DNA of 64,000 bases from Dermanyssus gallinae. Taxonomy: Eukaryota > Arthropoda > Arachnida > Mesostigmata > Dermanyssidae. The position numbers and the translations under genes are program-made. This document shows positions 47,078 to 59,373 of the stretch, piece by piece. Numbering within the stretch: position 1 is the stretch's first letter; each line of letters starts with the position of its first letter. The stretch is taken from positions 25,356-89,355 of the forward strand of contig QVRM01003945.1 in assembly GCA_003439945.1 (NCBI GenBank), given 5' to 3'. Below the pieces are notes generated by a model, which had not been told where the DNA came from, searched no databases, and saw only the letters and a list, made by a program, of their open reading frames with translations.

Positions 47078-48532
47078 ATATGTATAGATTCACGGGTAGT
47101 AAGATTGGTCCACCGTTAGCAAAGCCGATTACAAATCGCATACCAGGGCTGAGCAAGTGCACGAAAATAAGGAAAAGCATACTTGTAAGAGACTAATTGT
47201 GTAGATTAATATAATGCTATTTTATTTATACGATAAAGGAGGTAATCGTAGCACATGCATGTTTAAGATTGTCTGACAACCAAAAAACATCTTCGCTTAA
47301 TAAGCTGACATTCGAGTGAGTGACAAAGAATTAAAAAAACTGCGACAAATAAGTATGATGGATTTATATATTAATACGCCACAATGTCTGTTGTGCATGT
47401 GCTCTGAGAGTACAACAACGACGGTGAGCTGAATGCTTGCAAGTAGCTAAGTTGTGTAAAACACTTGCAACAAGAAAATGCCATACATTAAGGCACACTT
47501 TTTTATAAGAACGTTTTTCGTATCAGTATCAACATTGGGAATACGCACCCTATATATATATATATATATATGTGTGTCTACTAGAGAAGATTCTTCATCC
47601 CTCAATCCATTGGCATAATGACTTTAGAACATAAGGTTTAATTTTGCCCATGCTGTGCATCTTATCACCCGATCAATTACGTAAAGACTATAGAACAGCT
47701 ACCAGTAGCTAAATATTACAAACGAATATAACGAAAAAACACGATTTAGGTTCACGTAAAACTAGTACATTGGTTCTGAGATACGTGTCGAGTCGTGGCG
47801 TCATTACAATTTCAACAGGCAGAGTCCGTTCTCCTCTGGATGTTCATCATCCCAGCCTACAATAGCACGCGAATGTGCAGTAGTTCGGCTTTCAAAATGA
47901 CTCCTGCTCTCCTCATCGAGCAATGCTAATTTGAATTTTAATCTTAGTACTTATGCTGTACAATAATACAAACATGTGACTACGAGAGCCTTTATCATTT
48001 TCTAATGCGACAGAGGGCGACTCACAGTCAAACAAGGTGCCATGAAGACCGAAACAAGAAGAAAGCACACAAACGCAGATAAGTTTATATATGAAGATGT
48101 CTACGACCTTTATGGGCGCAACCCGTGGAACCACGAAGCTGTTTAGTGCAACTCTCAAATACTCCGTATACAAGACAGGGCTAGACTGAGGGCGCTTCAG
48201 CATGCAGATGTATCCTATAGTGACTGAGCCGCATTATCGACAGCCGCTTGTATCAACCCGCATAGGAACTAGTGCACACACCTGTAAGATTTCCGGAATA
48301 AAGGCGAGGATATATATATGTATATATGTTTTTTATATATCTCTATATCGGCCGAGTTTCGTAGGCAGAGAATCTCAATTTTGATTCACGGAGGCAACGC
48401 AACGGCGGTAATAGTGTCTTTGGGGAAATGGGGAAACTGATTCTGGTCGGCGACTGTCGCATAAGTAGTGTACGAACGCTGTCTGTTGTAACGGACAACA
48501 CAGTTAAATAAACTTGTCGACAAAATATGCTT

Positions 48533-48535
<3 letters not shown>

Positions 48536-48570
<35 letters not shown>
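48536..48570. repeat. (AT)n microsatellite
   Basis: About 17 AT units. Confidence 0.95.
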
Positions 48571-48574
<4 letters not shown>

Positions 48575-48995
48575 AAAAAATAGAAAGGTATGGGAGCGCA
48601 TAAATCGAGAACGGGACGTTCAGTGTGAAAACAATCATTTACTACACCTAACGGATTGCTCTCCATCTGGTAACAGGGATAATCTATTGCACGCAGTCAG
48701 AAACTGGTTTCTATGTTGGTCGCTAAGTCCAGCGGGGCAGGTCTTGTGACCGAACATAAGTGGGGGATCGTTTCAACAGCAAAAGCAATAACATACACCA
48801 TGCTTATGCTTGTCGACTACGTTCGACTTTACAATGGGAAAACACCTCATCAACAGCAACAATAGTTGACACATATTCCCTGCACTGCGTCTTCCCTCTT
48901 TACAACAACGCACTTTGTGTTATCTTGCTGTTCCTTTTCTTCTTTGCCTTTATGAGCTACATTCGTAGTGCATGTAAAAATGTATACGCATGCAC

Positions 48996-48996
<1 letters not shown>

Positions 48997-49038
<42 letters not shown>
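48997..49038. repeat. (AT)n microsatellite
   Basis: About 18 AT units ending in ACATATAT. Confidence 0.95.
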
Positions 49039-49635
49039 TGGTGCAAAATCAGCACATCTCTAGAGGGTTTTAGATACTCACGGAGGAACTTGCTTTCTTC
49101 AAACTAATTTATTTTAGCGGAATATGCTTTTAAGCCCTGTCTTTGACTTAACACATTAACACTAAACTGCATCCTAAGTTTCTCTGCACGATGTCAACTC
49201 TCGTGATAGGTAAGACAATCCGTGGGTTCTTTCGATGCGAACCATATTGTGAGAGGAAAAATTCTGATAAGTTGCTCGATGCGACGTATAGTCAGGGAAA
49301 CGCTTAGGACAGGAGTACCCTCCAGGCGGGACCTAATAGGATTGTTCTAAACCGGAGATCGAATATCTTCGGCTAAGATTCAACCTAATGCTAAGCATTC
49401 CGATACGGCCGAACGGTAGAAATCCGAGATATTATATAGCAAGGGTGCTGACAAATATTAGGTGAGTGTGCTGACATGTTCCTTAATGACAGCGCAAGGC
49501 ACAGACAGGGGACACAAAGCTACCGAAAACATTTGGAGTTTTGAAGATCAAAACAAGACCGTTTTTGGCTGTCTGTCGAGGGAACGCGGTCCGACATTCG
49601 GTAATACGGACTAAGGCTAATACATATCTATAGGT

Positions 49636-49816
49636 AAAGTTTTCTGGCTGACCCTCAGCCAAGATTTAACGTCCACGGAACTGTTTATCACATCGCTTCA
49701 TAGACGGACCCCCATAAATACAAATGTGCAACGGCAGGGCTCAAAGCCGCGCACCTATGTGTTTCCTCCGGACGCGACGCGCAGGAAGAATGCATCACGC
49801 CACCGGGCTCGACACA
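49636..49816 (-). mobile_element. SINE-2 copy 2
   Basis: The reverse complement aligns with 45541-45718 almost end to end: GAGCCCGGTGGCGTGATGCATTC at the head (TGGCGTGATGC is a good A-box match) and a B box decayed to GGCTTTGAGCC. TTTGTATTTATGG, GGTCCGTCTATGAAG and GTGGACGTTAAATC follow. The 3' hairpin is perfectly retained as GGCTGA-GGG-TCAGCC. The loop differs by one base from copy 1 while the stem is unchanged. Confidence 0.88.
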
Positions 49817-50533
49817 CATTTATGGGTGCTAAAGCAGTGGTACTGTTACTGTAAACTTACAAAACGAAGTTTAATATAGGACTGGTCCGGGTTAATGGAA
49901 TCAAGAGTTAAAGGACCCCCTGTCATATAATATATGTGTGCACACTTTGAAGTTTTGCTGTGTCGAGCTCTCTGGAAAAGCTGAATTCTTGTTTTTAAAC
50001 CATTTTAAATGATAACATTAGTAGAGCTTCTGTTGTTGAGGGCACCTTTTGAGCCGTTTAATGTTAATGACGGCGCGCAGATCTATCAAACGAAATGTAG
50101 CCTATACTCAAGAAAAGTTATGTTGAGAAAATTGCAAAACGGCTAGACTGGCCTGAAAGTACAAAAATAACTCTGATTTTGCTTGTGAATCTATGGTTTC
50201 ACAGAGTATAATAACATGAATTGTAAATATTTGGTATAAATAACTAAACAAATTTTAAAGTTCGTGGGCACGAGTTCTTGCTTATAGATAAACTTCATAC
50301 TTTGCATTTAGAAGTTCGCTTATTTAAGTTGGTTATCTTGCCTCACGTATAAGTACAAAATATTATGTACTCGTAGAGATAACCATTTTAAACGGCCTTT
50401 TCGTCATTTTCTAATGAGAATGTTTGCGCTGAATTGAGAATTTGAGAATCATACAAAACAATTATGTGATCAATAAAACGCACTTATTAAAAGGTTGCTT
50501 TTTCCAATATGTGTGCTTTCTCTTACCAGTTCT

Positions 50534-50535
<2 letters not shown>
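49817..50535. other. AT-rich, no gene seen
   Basis: No supported feature. Confidence 0.6.
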
Positions 50536-50536
<1 letters not shown>

Positions 50537-50585
<49 letters not shown>

Positions 50586-50653
50586 AAACCATTAGCATTA
50601 CAGCGTATCTTTTCCACAGCTATATATATATATATATATATATTTAAATATAT

Positions 50654-50705
<52 letters not shown>

Positions 50706-50752
50706 CAATATCGAGAACAATTAGCAATATAGCGTATTTTTTTCACGGCTAT
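50537..50752. repeat. Tandemly duplicated unit containing (AT)n
   Basis: (AT)n at 50537-50582 is followed by CGAAAACCATTAGCATTACA and CAGCGTATCTTTTCCAC, then (AT)n at 50622-50703. After that comes a second, diverged copy of the unique part (CGAGAACAATTAGCAATATA, AGCGTATTTTTTTCAC). The period is about 126 bp. Confidence 0.85.
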
Positions 50753-50874
50753 ATATGTATATCAAAACGCTGAAAAGCGAGGATTGATCACCAAAGGACA
50801 TTTTGCATATAGCCCGGGCAGAAGCTGCGCACTAACTCCTGGAGACGCAGTTTTACTGGGCAGAACATGTTTAC

Positions 50875-51472
50875 GCCTCAAGATGTTTTAACGTCATACA
50901 TTTTGATTTTTAGTCCCCAATTAAACATAATACACAGCAAACTACCCTAGGTGTTGCCTAACTTCTGGGTATACATCAATATAATTGCATGGATAGATGA
51001 CTTCCTACGTGAGGAGACCTTCCATGTTTGTGTTCATGATGCCCTATCTGAGAAGGCTAAAGCCACTTTTGGTAGGAAAGAGAATAGTAGGAAGATGAAC
51101 AAAAGTGGTCCAATAAGGGTTCCTTCCCCAAGGAACCACTTGCAGGCCACTTAAGTTTATTATTTACATTAATCCGTTAAAGTACAATATTCACAAAACA
51201 TGCAATACAGAATCCATGCAAATGAGGTTAAAATATACGGAAATGTGAATTTATCCGAAGACTGCAGTCAACCGCAAAATGCGGTAAATGAGCTTTACAA
51301 GTAATTTGTCTCGCTTGATCCAAAGCCATCGGTGGCAAAGTGAGTTTTGCATCGACTTGGTGACTAAAATATACAATACAATTATTCCATTGGTGGCCAT
51401 CATCTTGGCTCCAAAAAAGAGCCTTGATGTAATAACGTCTATTAAAATGAAATACACAGAACACGAAACATA
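50875..51472. repeat. Dispersed repeat R6, copy 2
   Basis: Counterpart of 37900-38395, with an extra internal segment around 51070-51120. See that entry for shared landmarks. A frame on the minus strand reads FFGAKM where copy 1 reads FFGAEI. Confidence 0.7.
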
Positions 51473-51938
51473 TAATTATTTAAGAGGAGCACAGAGAACA
51501 AATTGAATCACATGTTCATTTATAGTTAGAGATCCACATATAAGCCGTAGTATCATCTACCAACAACACTCCAGAGAAATCCAGCACCAGAACGGCCGCC
51601 CGTCACTCTGACCGCACGGTGAACAGATACCTGAACTGCGGGAATTCGCAGGAGACCTCAGATTATTATTAATGAGTGGTGTCAACTTTTTGAAGTACAC
51701 ACGGGCAGCAAGCCGATTGTAAACATCAAACAGTTCGTCTAGGTCACCGCAGTGTGTGCTGCCTCGCAAGCCACCACTTGCAGTAACCCTTCTTTCAGGA
51801 GTCAGACATCCCTTGACCTCAGGAGAACTATCCGCCACTTCTTAAGCGGGCCGCATACCCAGATAACCGTGAAACTTCGAATGCTCGTTTTGCAGTCAAG
51901 TACGTATAGCTGGCGACTAACTGATTAATGAATATTTT
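51473..51938. other. No supported gene
   Basis: A minus-strand frame of 93 codons (51557-51838) is the only candidate; its translation is not recognised. Confidence 0.45.
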
Positions 51939-51952
51939 GGTTTAGAGTGTTT
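51939..51952. repeat. Target-site duplication, left copy
   Basis: GGTTTAGAGTGTTT, identical to 53006-53019. The last T residues merge with the tail, so the true length is 11-14 bp. Confidence 0.9.
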
Positions 51953-53005
51953 TTTTTTTTTTTTTTTTTAATATTAGGGTTTTATTCATATAACCATATT
52001 CCAGCGGTACACTTTCGTTTTACATCACTGAAACATGGAGATTTCACTTGCTATCCTCCTTTATGCTTTTCCTCGTTCGGCGCTACCCGCTGGCTGTGGA
52101 CGTCTCTTGTCGTCGGCTCGCGGCCACCCGTTCTCGCTCCAGTTCGTTCTTCAACCTCATTACGCCTTCTACCAGGTCCAACCCTTGCTTCCATTTCCCC
52201 TCGTTTTCGAGCATGGCGTTAACCAGGTCGGTTACCGTCATGCACGGGGCCGCCACTGCGCTCCTACCTGCTCGTGCCGCCTCGAGTGCTGGGCAGAGGA
52301 AGACAGTGTGAGTAACATCGTCAACCTCGCCCGTGCCGCAAGTAACACACGTAGGCTCCGCGACTTTACCCACTCTGTGCAGGTACTTTTGGAAGCATCC
52401 ATGCCCCGTTAGCACCTGCGTCAGATAATAGGTGACGTGGCCATGCTTTCTTTTGAACCATTTAATGAGGTCGGGGATAACCTGGCAGGTCCAGGCTCCT
52501 GGGGCCTCCGTTGACAGTTGGCTCCATTCCCGTTGCCAGTTCTCGAGCGTTTGCTGTCGAGCTACCGCTTTCTTCTGGCGTTCTCGTCTTCGCCGCACTC
52601 GCTCCTCGATTAGCCTAGGCCACGGAATGAGCCTGGCGATCGCGATCACCGCTGTTGTTTCGGCCGTGCGATACGCTCTAGCGACTCTTATCGCGAGCTT
52701 GCGCTGCGTCTTCAGAAGCTTGTTTCTATTCCTCTTTAGCTTCATCGCGCTGGGACCCCACGTAGGTGCGGCGTAAAGCACGGTGGACTCTGCCACAGAG
52801 GCAAGAAGTCTTCTCCTGCCCTCAGTCGCGCCACGTGTTCTTGGCAGAATTTTAGCCAGGCTGTTGACGATCTTTTCTGCCTTGGCGGTTACCTTATCTA
52901 TATGTATGTTGCCATTGAGGGCTTTGTCAATGGTCACTCCCAGGTATCGGGCTGATTGCTTGACTTCAATGGCCACTCCATCCAGTGCTAGCCGGACGTC
53001 TCCGC
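51953..53005 (-). mobile_element. R1-like LINE, copy B: young 5'-truncated insertion with poly-A and TSD
   Basis: The 3' end (left) is a T-run at about 51950-51969, i.e. a poly-A tail on the element strand, followed by a 3' UTR of about 110 bp and an intact C-terminal reading frame to the truncated 5' end at 53005. The 14-mer GGTTTAGAGTGTTT occurs at 51939-51952 directly outside the tail and again at 53006-53019 directly outside the 5' end, the signature of target-primed reverse transcription. Insertion appears to be into unique DNA rather than the rDNA site used by canonical R1. This is the same family as the decayed copy at 27508-28665. Confidence 0.93.
52083..52976 (-). pseudogene. R1-like ORF2, C-terminal part, uninterrupted frame
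   Basis: 297 residues are open from an internal Met (52976), and the same frame continues upstream to the truncation point (RGDVRLALDG). Landmarks: SARYLGVTIDKALN (thumb, residues 8-21), RIVARAYRT-type block as RVARAYRTAETTA, IPWPRLIEERVRRRR, YYLTQVLTGHGCFQKYLHR, and a Cys/His motif C-V-T-C-x9-H-x4-C (CVTCGTGEVDDVTHTVFLC, encoded about 52287-52356). Normally this segment follows the RT palm and binds nucleic acid. No RT catalytic motifs or endonuclease are present, so it is an inert fragment even though the frame is undamaged. Confidence 0.9.
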
Positions 53006-53019
53006 GGTTTAGAGTGTTT
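53006..53019. repeat. Target-site duplication, right copy
   Basis: GGTTTAGAGTGTTT, directly following the truncated 5' end of the minus-strand LINE. Confidence 0.9.
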
Positions 53020-53938
53020 GCTAAGTTCTAATTACTAGGCTGCTTCACTTAGGTAACAGCCCTCTTCTACAAAAGTAAAAGCTGCAAGATTTTTGAACTC
53101 GGAAGTACACTTAACCTTTTAATGTTCAGTCAGCTAAGCTTTTGATTGAAAGGTGGCTTTAGTGCATAATATCGTAGTAGGATAACAGTACCAGGTGCCG
53201 TCAATTTAATTGCGAACGACGCGGTTGGCGAAGTTCTCGATGTCATGATGGGTCTGGTCTCGGTGGCGGCCGATGGCGTCCTCACAGGGCTTCATGAAGG
53301 CCTAACTATTGCAAGGAAATTTAAGTTGAAAAGTTTTAAAGCAGAGCAGGTGCTGATAGTCATATATAAGGTTATGTACTAGAGACCCCTCCCAATATAA
53401 TAAGTGAGCAGTCTTAGCTTTTCCTGTAGAACCACGTTTGGGGGGGTGACAGAAGGTATGAGGGCATTTTGAAGGCCTTGGTAGTCGTGGTGCTACTAGC
53501 CGGTGTGTAGTCCTAGTAGAAAAGGGTAAAAGTATCAGTAGTAGAAAGATATATTCAATTTAATAATACAGAAACGCGACTCTCATCCTTGCGCTATCCT
53601 GATAAGCTAAGCATAAGTATTGGTGAACTCGCTGACAGGCTTTTAGGCGCTAAGATCACCCTAGACACTGTCGCGTGTCTTCGGGCCTTATGCTTCTCCA
53701 CGCAGCATCGACATATCGCTTTTATCAGCATCTCCTTGAAAAATTGCTCGCTTGCCCACTTTTTTTGCTATGTCAGCTGTTTGTAGGCGTTGCTGTTGTG
53801 GTGACCGTCGTCATCTACACTTGTGATTACCGGTTCTGGTCTTTTTTTCAGGTAGACAGCGAAGGAGGATTGGACACACCAGTCAGTGGCTAGAGCTATA
53901 GGGGGAGAGAGCCGAAGGCGTCGTCGACGTGTGACATA
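53020..53938. other. No supported gene
   Basis: No shared repeat or recognised domain. Two overlapping plus-strand frames near 53589-53893 are uninterpretable. Confidence 0.55.
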
Positions 53939-54330
53939 GGATCTGGTGGGCGAACAATAACATCGACCACGACAACGAAAACAACAACGACAACATCGAC
54001 AACAACAACAGAAGCCGTTTCCGGTTTTAAGCCCTGAAGCGGCGGCTTCGAAGGTGCGTTCACATCACATTGGTGGTAGCAGCTTGGATGTAGCCAATCT
54101 TTTCCCTCCGCTGTCCTCATCGCTGGTGCGCGATGCCACGAAATCACAACTTAGCTAGACAACGGCGGCAGAGGCGATGTTACGTGTCGTGAATGGACGA
54201 GTGAGTGAAGACGTCGTTTCTCCCCTGGGAACATCCGATCGACTTCGATGATGATGATGATGATTGATATGAGGTTGGTGGTGGTGGTGGTAGTGATGAT
54301 AATGATAATGATGATGATGATAACAACGAC
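53939..54330. repeat. AAC/GAC triplets and (GAT)n array
   Basis: AAC/GAC triplets lie at 53950-54012, then single-copy DNA, then GAT/GGT triplets at 54247-54330. Confidence 0.8.
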
Positions 54331-55923
54331 GCTAAAAATTATTCTGATGATGATGATAGTCATAATATTGTTGCCACATATACGCCTGTTGTTTATGCTG
54401 CTGTGGCTACTGCCGTTTAACGACAGCGATGTTGTCCAAGCACTGGGAAGTCTCTGACCAGTTCGCAACATGGGTTGGCTGGGATGCGTGAGAGGCAAGT
54501 TGTTCTTCTTCTTCGTCTCAGGGAGCTGTGACCAATTTCACCTCGTTGGCAATACCATACAGCCCAGGTTAGTTAGCCCGAGCCCGTAGCCATAACAGTG
54601 GTCGTAGCAGTGGTGAGCAGCATGGGAGACAAATTATTCCGAGCAGACTGAACGCAACCTCACCGACCCCTCACCGACCGGCGCGACCGCCTCCCCACTT
54701 GTCATCGTGCATCGTGCTGACGAGATATAGGAAAAATGTGCAGCCAGCCGAGTCCAGCAAGCTATGAATGGTAGTGAACTGCCAATGCGCAGAGTACGGA
54801 CTCTATGCAGGTAATTCGTAGGTATATATATCTCACACAATATAATCCAAATTCCAGAGCCCATCACTTCATATCAACGAAATGACAGCGGTACGTACCG
54901 CTAATAATTGATGACACAATCAAATTGTGGCGTACTGACTGACAATCATAACTTGATGACACTTGATTGCCATGTCGTTTAGTGATAATTATGGCTAAAT
55001 GTATTATTATTAATATTATTAGATTAAAGGGTGGGAGGAGACTACGGTAAGCTGTCTTGTTATGCAATTCTCTAGCTGCACGCCAGACAAACATATTCAC
55101 ATATACATGAATGATTTCAATTCTTCGATTGATACAACTCGGATGATCTTCACAGCTCTGTTTCACCAGGTTGGCAGACGATGATTCAAGCTATTCTGCA
55201 TAATTTATACGATGCAATCAAATGCAGGACCACCACCACCACCTAAGCCCGATCGAACGAGTGCGAGAAGTGTAGTGTAACATAAAAGTCATCTCATCAT
55301 CTTGCTAACAATAATAATAATAATAATAAGAACCATAATCATCGTCACCACCATTAGCATCGTAATAACGTATTTAGTTGGCGTATTTCATTGTTTGCCG
55401 ATCGTGGTCATAGTCGTTAGTCCTAAACTGTGACCAATCGGTTGTCGGTATTGTCATCCGGCCATCACCGCCGCCTTGTCTTGTATGGACGACCCGACTA
55501 GATTGCCCGGCGTGGACAATGGCAGTACCGTCGAAATGGGTGGATGCAAAGTGATCGGCCGGAATATCGGCTCGGACAGATGTGAGTGAAACAATGTGTC
55601 TTGGCGAATCCATTTGGCGCCTCGAGTCGAGTGTCGGAATCTCCTCGCGGTTGGTCCGCTTCGTCGGAAGGACACACTGCGGCCGACACACGATGTGGGA
55701 AAAATCCATTACAATTGTGGATTAGATTGACGACGACGGCGACGAGACGACGATATATCGACAGCAGGAACGACGGCAGTGATGATGCGTGGACAACGAT
55801 TAGCCAAAGATAGTGATGTTAATTCCGCAGGCCGAGCAAATCTTCTTCAGTCGTGAGAGGAATCTCTCGGATCGAGCGAGGACAACTAGAATTGCCGGGA
55901 CCGAAGCAATACTAGAGAAAGGG

Positions 55924-55961
<38 letters not shown>

Positions 55962-57689
55962 CAGGAAGGAAGATATACATCGGCAAAGAAATTGTGGGAG
56001 AGGCATATAGGCGTCCGTAGAAAGGTTCGGCTTCGTGCGAAACCGATTTGACATCTGCCGCCGTTGGAGCTGTTGGAACGAGTACTAACGCCAGATGCCA
56101 AGCGTGTTATGAGCATACGTATCTCTGGGTGTCGTTATGCAACCTGGCCACGACTTGGTTGAGAGAGCTAAGACCTATTGCAAGGCAGCGCTGCATCATG
56201 GTATGGATGATGACGTTGATGATGAAGGTTGATAATAATCACAATGATGAAGTTGATAACCCCGGCTACGTTGTCTGTGATTTCTGCATAAGCGGCAGTT
56301 ATTTCTATTGCACATGACCATGGCGGCACCTGCCGTGGCTGCGTATGCCGTGGACCGTATAGATCCGCCGATCGCCGGTCACATACACGTCGTGCGCGTC
56401 ACTTCACTCCGTACGCGAATGCTTGGCGTAAAACCGCCGAACGACGGAAACACTAAATGCACATACACATATACCACTTGATCGTCGCATCCGTTACAAT
56501 CGTAGCAGCATTCGTATAGTGTTTAGCAACGATTAATGCAATCTATCCATACGTTAATTGGCGTTGCGATTGGCACGCCGATACGGCCTGCGATCAAGTG
56601 TTGTCCCACACCACGTGCGACTCAGCTTGCATTCTACCGAAGCTGTAGCCAATGCCTTGTTTTTCCACTTCCCTTACGAAGCTCGCCGTGTCTTCCGCTA
56701 ATTGGTTCAAGAGTGGTCCGAGAGCAATGAAAAACAGCCGGCAATTCCTGCTTTTTACAACGTAGCAAGCTGGCAATTCCGGTAGGTTCCGGTGTTGACT
56801 TACTTCGGCAGGTTACGATGTTGCTATACCCAGCCAGTCCACATTCCCAGTTTACCCCTGCACCTGATCCCGTCCTGGACAGAAGCGCTCAGCCTCAAGG
56901 TGGGCGCCAGTTTCACGTATCGAAGTTTATTCTGAATTGTTCTGGTTGCGATCAGATGGAATCCACAACTTGTTGCGTGACCTTCTCTAGTAAAGGCATA
57001 GAGTCCATTATTCTCTGAAAATTTGTGTGCTGGATATGATGGCTTCTGCTGCGATCTGTGGTGGACCACTAATGTGGTGACAGTAGACTCCCAGTTAGAT
57101 GGATCACACCTTGCACTTCCAAACAACGCCTTATTATGTATGTTCCGACCTGCGGGGACATCAGCACTACGCAACGGCATAGGATGATGCATAAGCTTGT
57201 TATTTTCATTTAATTAAAAGATCAATCTTCAATAGGTGAGCCAACCAGTTCGAGGGGCTCTAACACGACAGATCTTTCACAGGTATGATATTTGCAATAA
57301 AATAAGATTAACGCATTTAGCCCATGCGAATAACCTCACACGCTCAAAAGAACGCTTTTATTTGATACCTTACAATATAATACCTGTAACTATCTCTTAC
57401 AATAACAAAAAAGAGACGTTAGAAAAATATAAAGCGCATGGCCAGCGTGGAGTTGTTATGCCATTGTTCAAGAACAGTCATCATTGACAATAGCATTAAA
57501 ATGAATGACAAATTCAGCACTGTTTAACTTAATTCTTCCGTCTACAGCAAAACTTACAATTTTTTTTATGTCAGAGTCAATGTCGTCAAGATTGGGTTCA
57601 AGAATTTTATCGTCGGCGTATCCGACGTCGAGCTTGCTACACATGCCTTTGATTAAAGCCGATACAGGTAATCTAAAAATAGTGAGATT
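54331..57689. other. No supported gene; small AT/AAT tracts
   Basis: Short (AAT)n at 55313-55329 and (AT)n at 55927-55960. Overlapping frames at 55374-55813 and 56824-57192 on both strands show no recognisable domain. A host exon could be hidden here but cannot be supported. Confidence 0.5.
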
Positions 57690-58065
57690 TATAAGACGTG
57701 TCCCCCTGTGGGGTCTCGTCTTTCTCGATGTCTGGTCTCCACGTTTTTTAAACGAATTAGGTGTTTGGACTTCGTCATTTGGCCATCAGCCCAGATTCAC
57801 ATTTCACGACCAATAGCCCCTTCACTGGTCGGTGCAGGTGCGGACCAAGCAGATCATGCCTCCAGGTTAGCTGAAGCTAACAAATGCAGAAAACACTCTA
57901 GCGTTGATTATCCGCTCGAATCTTATCCGTCGAGCATCCGAATTCTTCGATCCCGCGTCAGAGGCTGTTGCTCGACATTCAACGAGGAAATGCAGCGTCT
58001 GTTCGGGGCACGTTATTGAACCGGGCTAACCATGGCTTAGGAAACCTGTGACCATGCGTTTCGCG
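57690..58065 (+). mobile_element. Retroelement Cys/His C-terminal domain, copy 3 (distal part)
   Basis: The plus frame from about 57708 gives GSRLSRCLVSTFF, FVIWPSAQIHISRPIAPS and GAGADQADHASRLAEANKCR. These match the spacing of the RPDG, LVWDAT...APS and K-rich blocks of the fuller copy at 26100-26815. After a frame change RQRLLLDIQRGNAASV (near 57955-58000) aligns with QRLSLDTQRGNVASV of the copy at 25190-25485. DNA identity with that copy is high over about 120 bp (AGGCTGTTGCTCGACATTCA versus AGGCTGTCGCTCGACACTCA). The Cys/His part is absent. Confidence 0.65.
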
Positions 58066-59373
58066 TAGCTATAATACATACAATGATTAAATTGCCTCAC
58101 ATTAAATCTCTTTGCGTGAGTGTTATATTTCGGGATGCACTACTTCACTCAGAGCTCGTGGTTCTTCTCGTTCACTTTCGCTAATAATGTGTCATACTCG
58201 CTAACCGCCATCACTTTAGCAGCTTGAAAAAACTGTAGAAAAGTGCGCTGCTCCCTACATAGATATTTTAGGCGGGCTGCTCTATTACTGGGTTACCGTA
58301 GATACGCGCATTATGGATGCGCTTTTAATTCCGAAAGGCGATGCAATAATAAATAATAAATTTTGAATGCGCTCACTAAAAAGTCTAGCAAATCTTTACA
58401 ACTCAGGCATCCGTATACAAAATACGAATACTAGTTACGTCACCGGCGTTATCTTTGAGTATTCGGACCTTCTAGTTGCTTCACTTGATTATTGTGTGTT
58501 TGTGCACTAGTCATGATATCCTATGCGATTGATGATATGCGCCACCAGATCTTGAGGGCAGAAGCAGGTTAATTAGCTGGACTAGGCAAGAGTTGCACTT
58601 CGCGATGATTCCCAACCCCAACAGAAAGCTTATTGTGCTGATGAGCTTCTTTGTGAGATCTGTCTTGTATTCCTGTGTTGGTACTGTACTGGCGTTTCGA
58701 GTTGGTTGCATCTTGTGCTCTTTCTAGGAGTCTTTTGGCAACTAGCGAAGGACCTTGACTCCACTAGCGTCAGTTGGATAACGTTGGAGCTAGTAGGCAC
58801 TAATGTCTTGTGCGTATGTCGCCACCCAGTTTAGCCCGTTTCTTATGGCGCCACAGCTAGTATCCCCTGCACTATTGACTCTATGTACATTTCTAGATAT
58901 AGCCCAGCGCGTCTGGGGTTCGCGGGGAGAGTGCTCTGTCCATGTATCGAACACCGAATATCAGCGATGGATGGTGTAATGCCGGCCGTTGCATTTAACT
59001 TAGGATGACATTCGCTCAGATTCCAATTGCCTGCGGCTCTCTAGGCCAAAAATGCAAAATTTCAATGCTTGTCCAAGGGTACAAGACTGGTGCCGCTTTT
59101 ACCGTTTTTAGTCGCAAGTTTGTTGAAAAAGCAGGTAACTGTTTGCTATAACAAATATCTTCGTCTAGTGGAGTGCCGCAAAGTTTGTGCTCAGGCCCAA
59201 ACTGTTTTATGTAATCCTAATTATCAACCATAGCAAATAGCTTCTCTGTTTTTTGCTCTACCTAAGTGTTTGCCTAGAATCTAAACACTGTGCAAGTTCA
59301 TAAGAAGGATAACAGGCTGGAGCTGTAGAAGGCTATTGACTGCGTGTTAGATTGATGTGCAATACACGCAATG
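58066..59373. other. No supported gene
   Basis: No long frame; no repeat shared with the rest of the window noticed. Confidence 0.55.

Larger units (their letters stand above)
47078..49635. other. No supported gene; three AT tracts
   Basis: (AT)n tracts lie at 47551-47571, 48536-48570 and 48997-49038. A minus-strand frame of 96 codons at 47913-48203 has no recognised content. Confidence 0.55.

Noticed and set aside
54331..57689. Overlapping frames at 55374-55813 and 56824-57192 as host exons
   Set aside because: Both strands are open for similar lengths and no translation was recognised; splice-site guesses without transcripts would be arbitrary.
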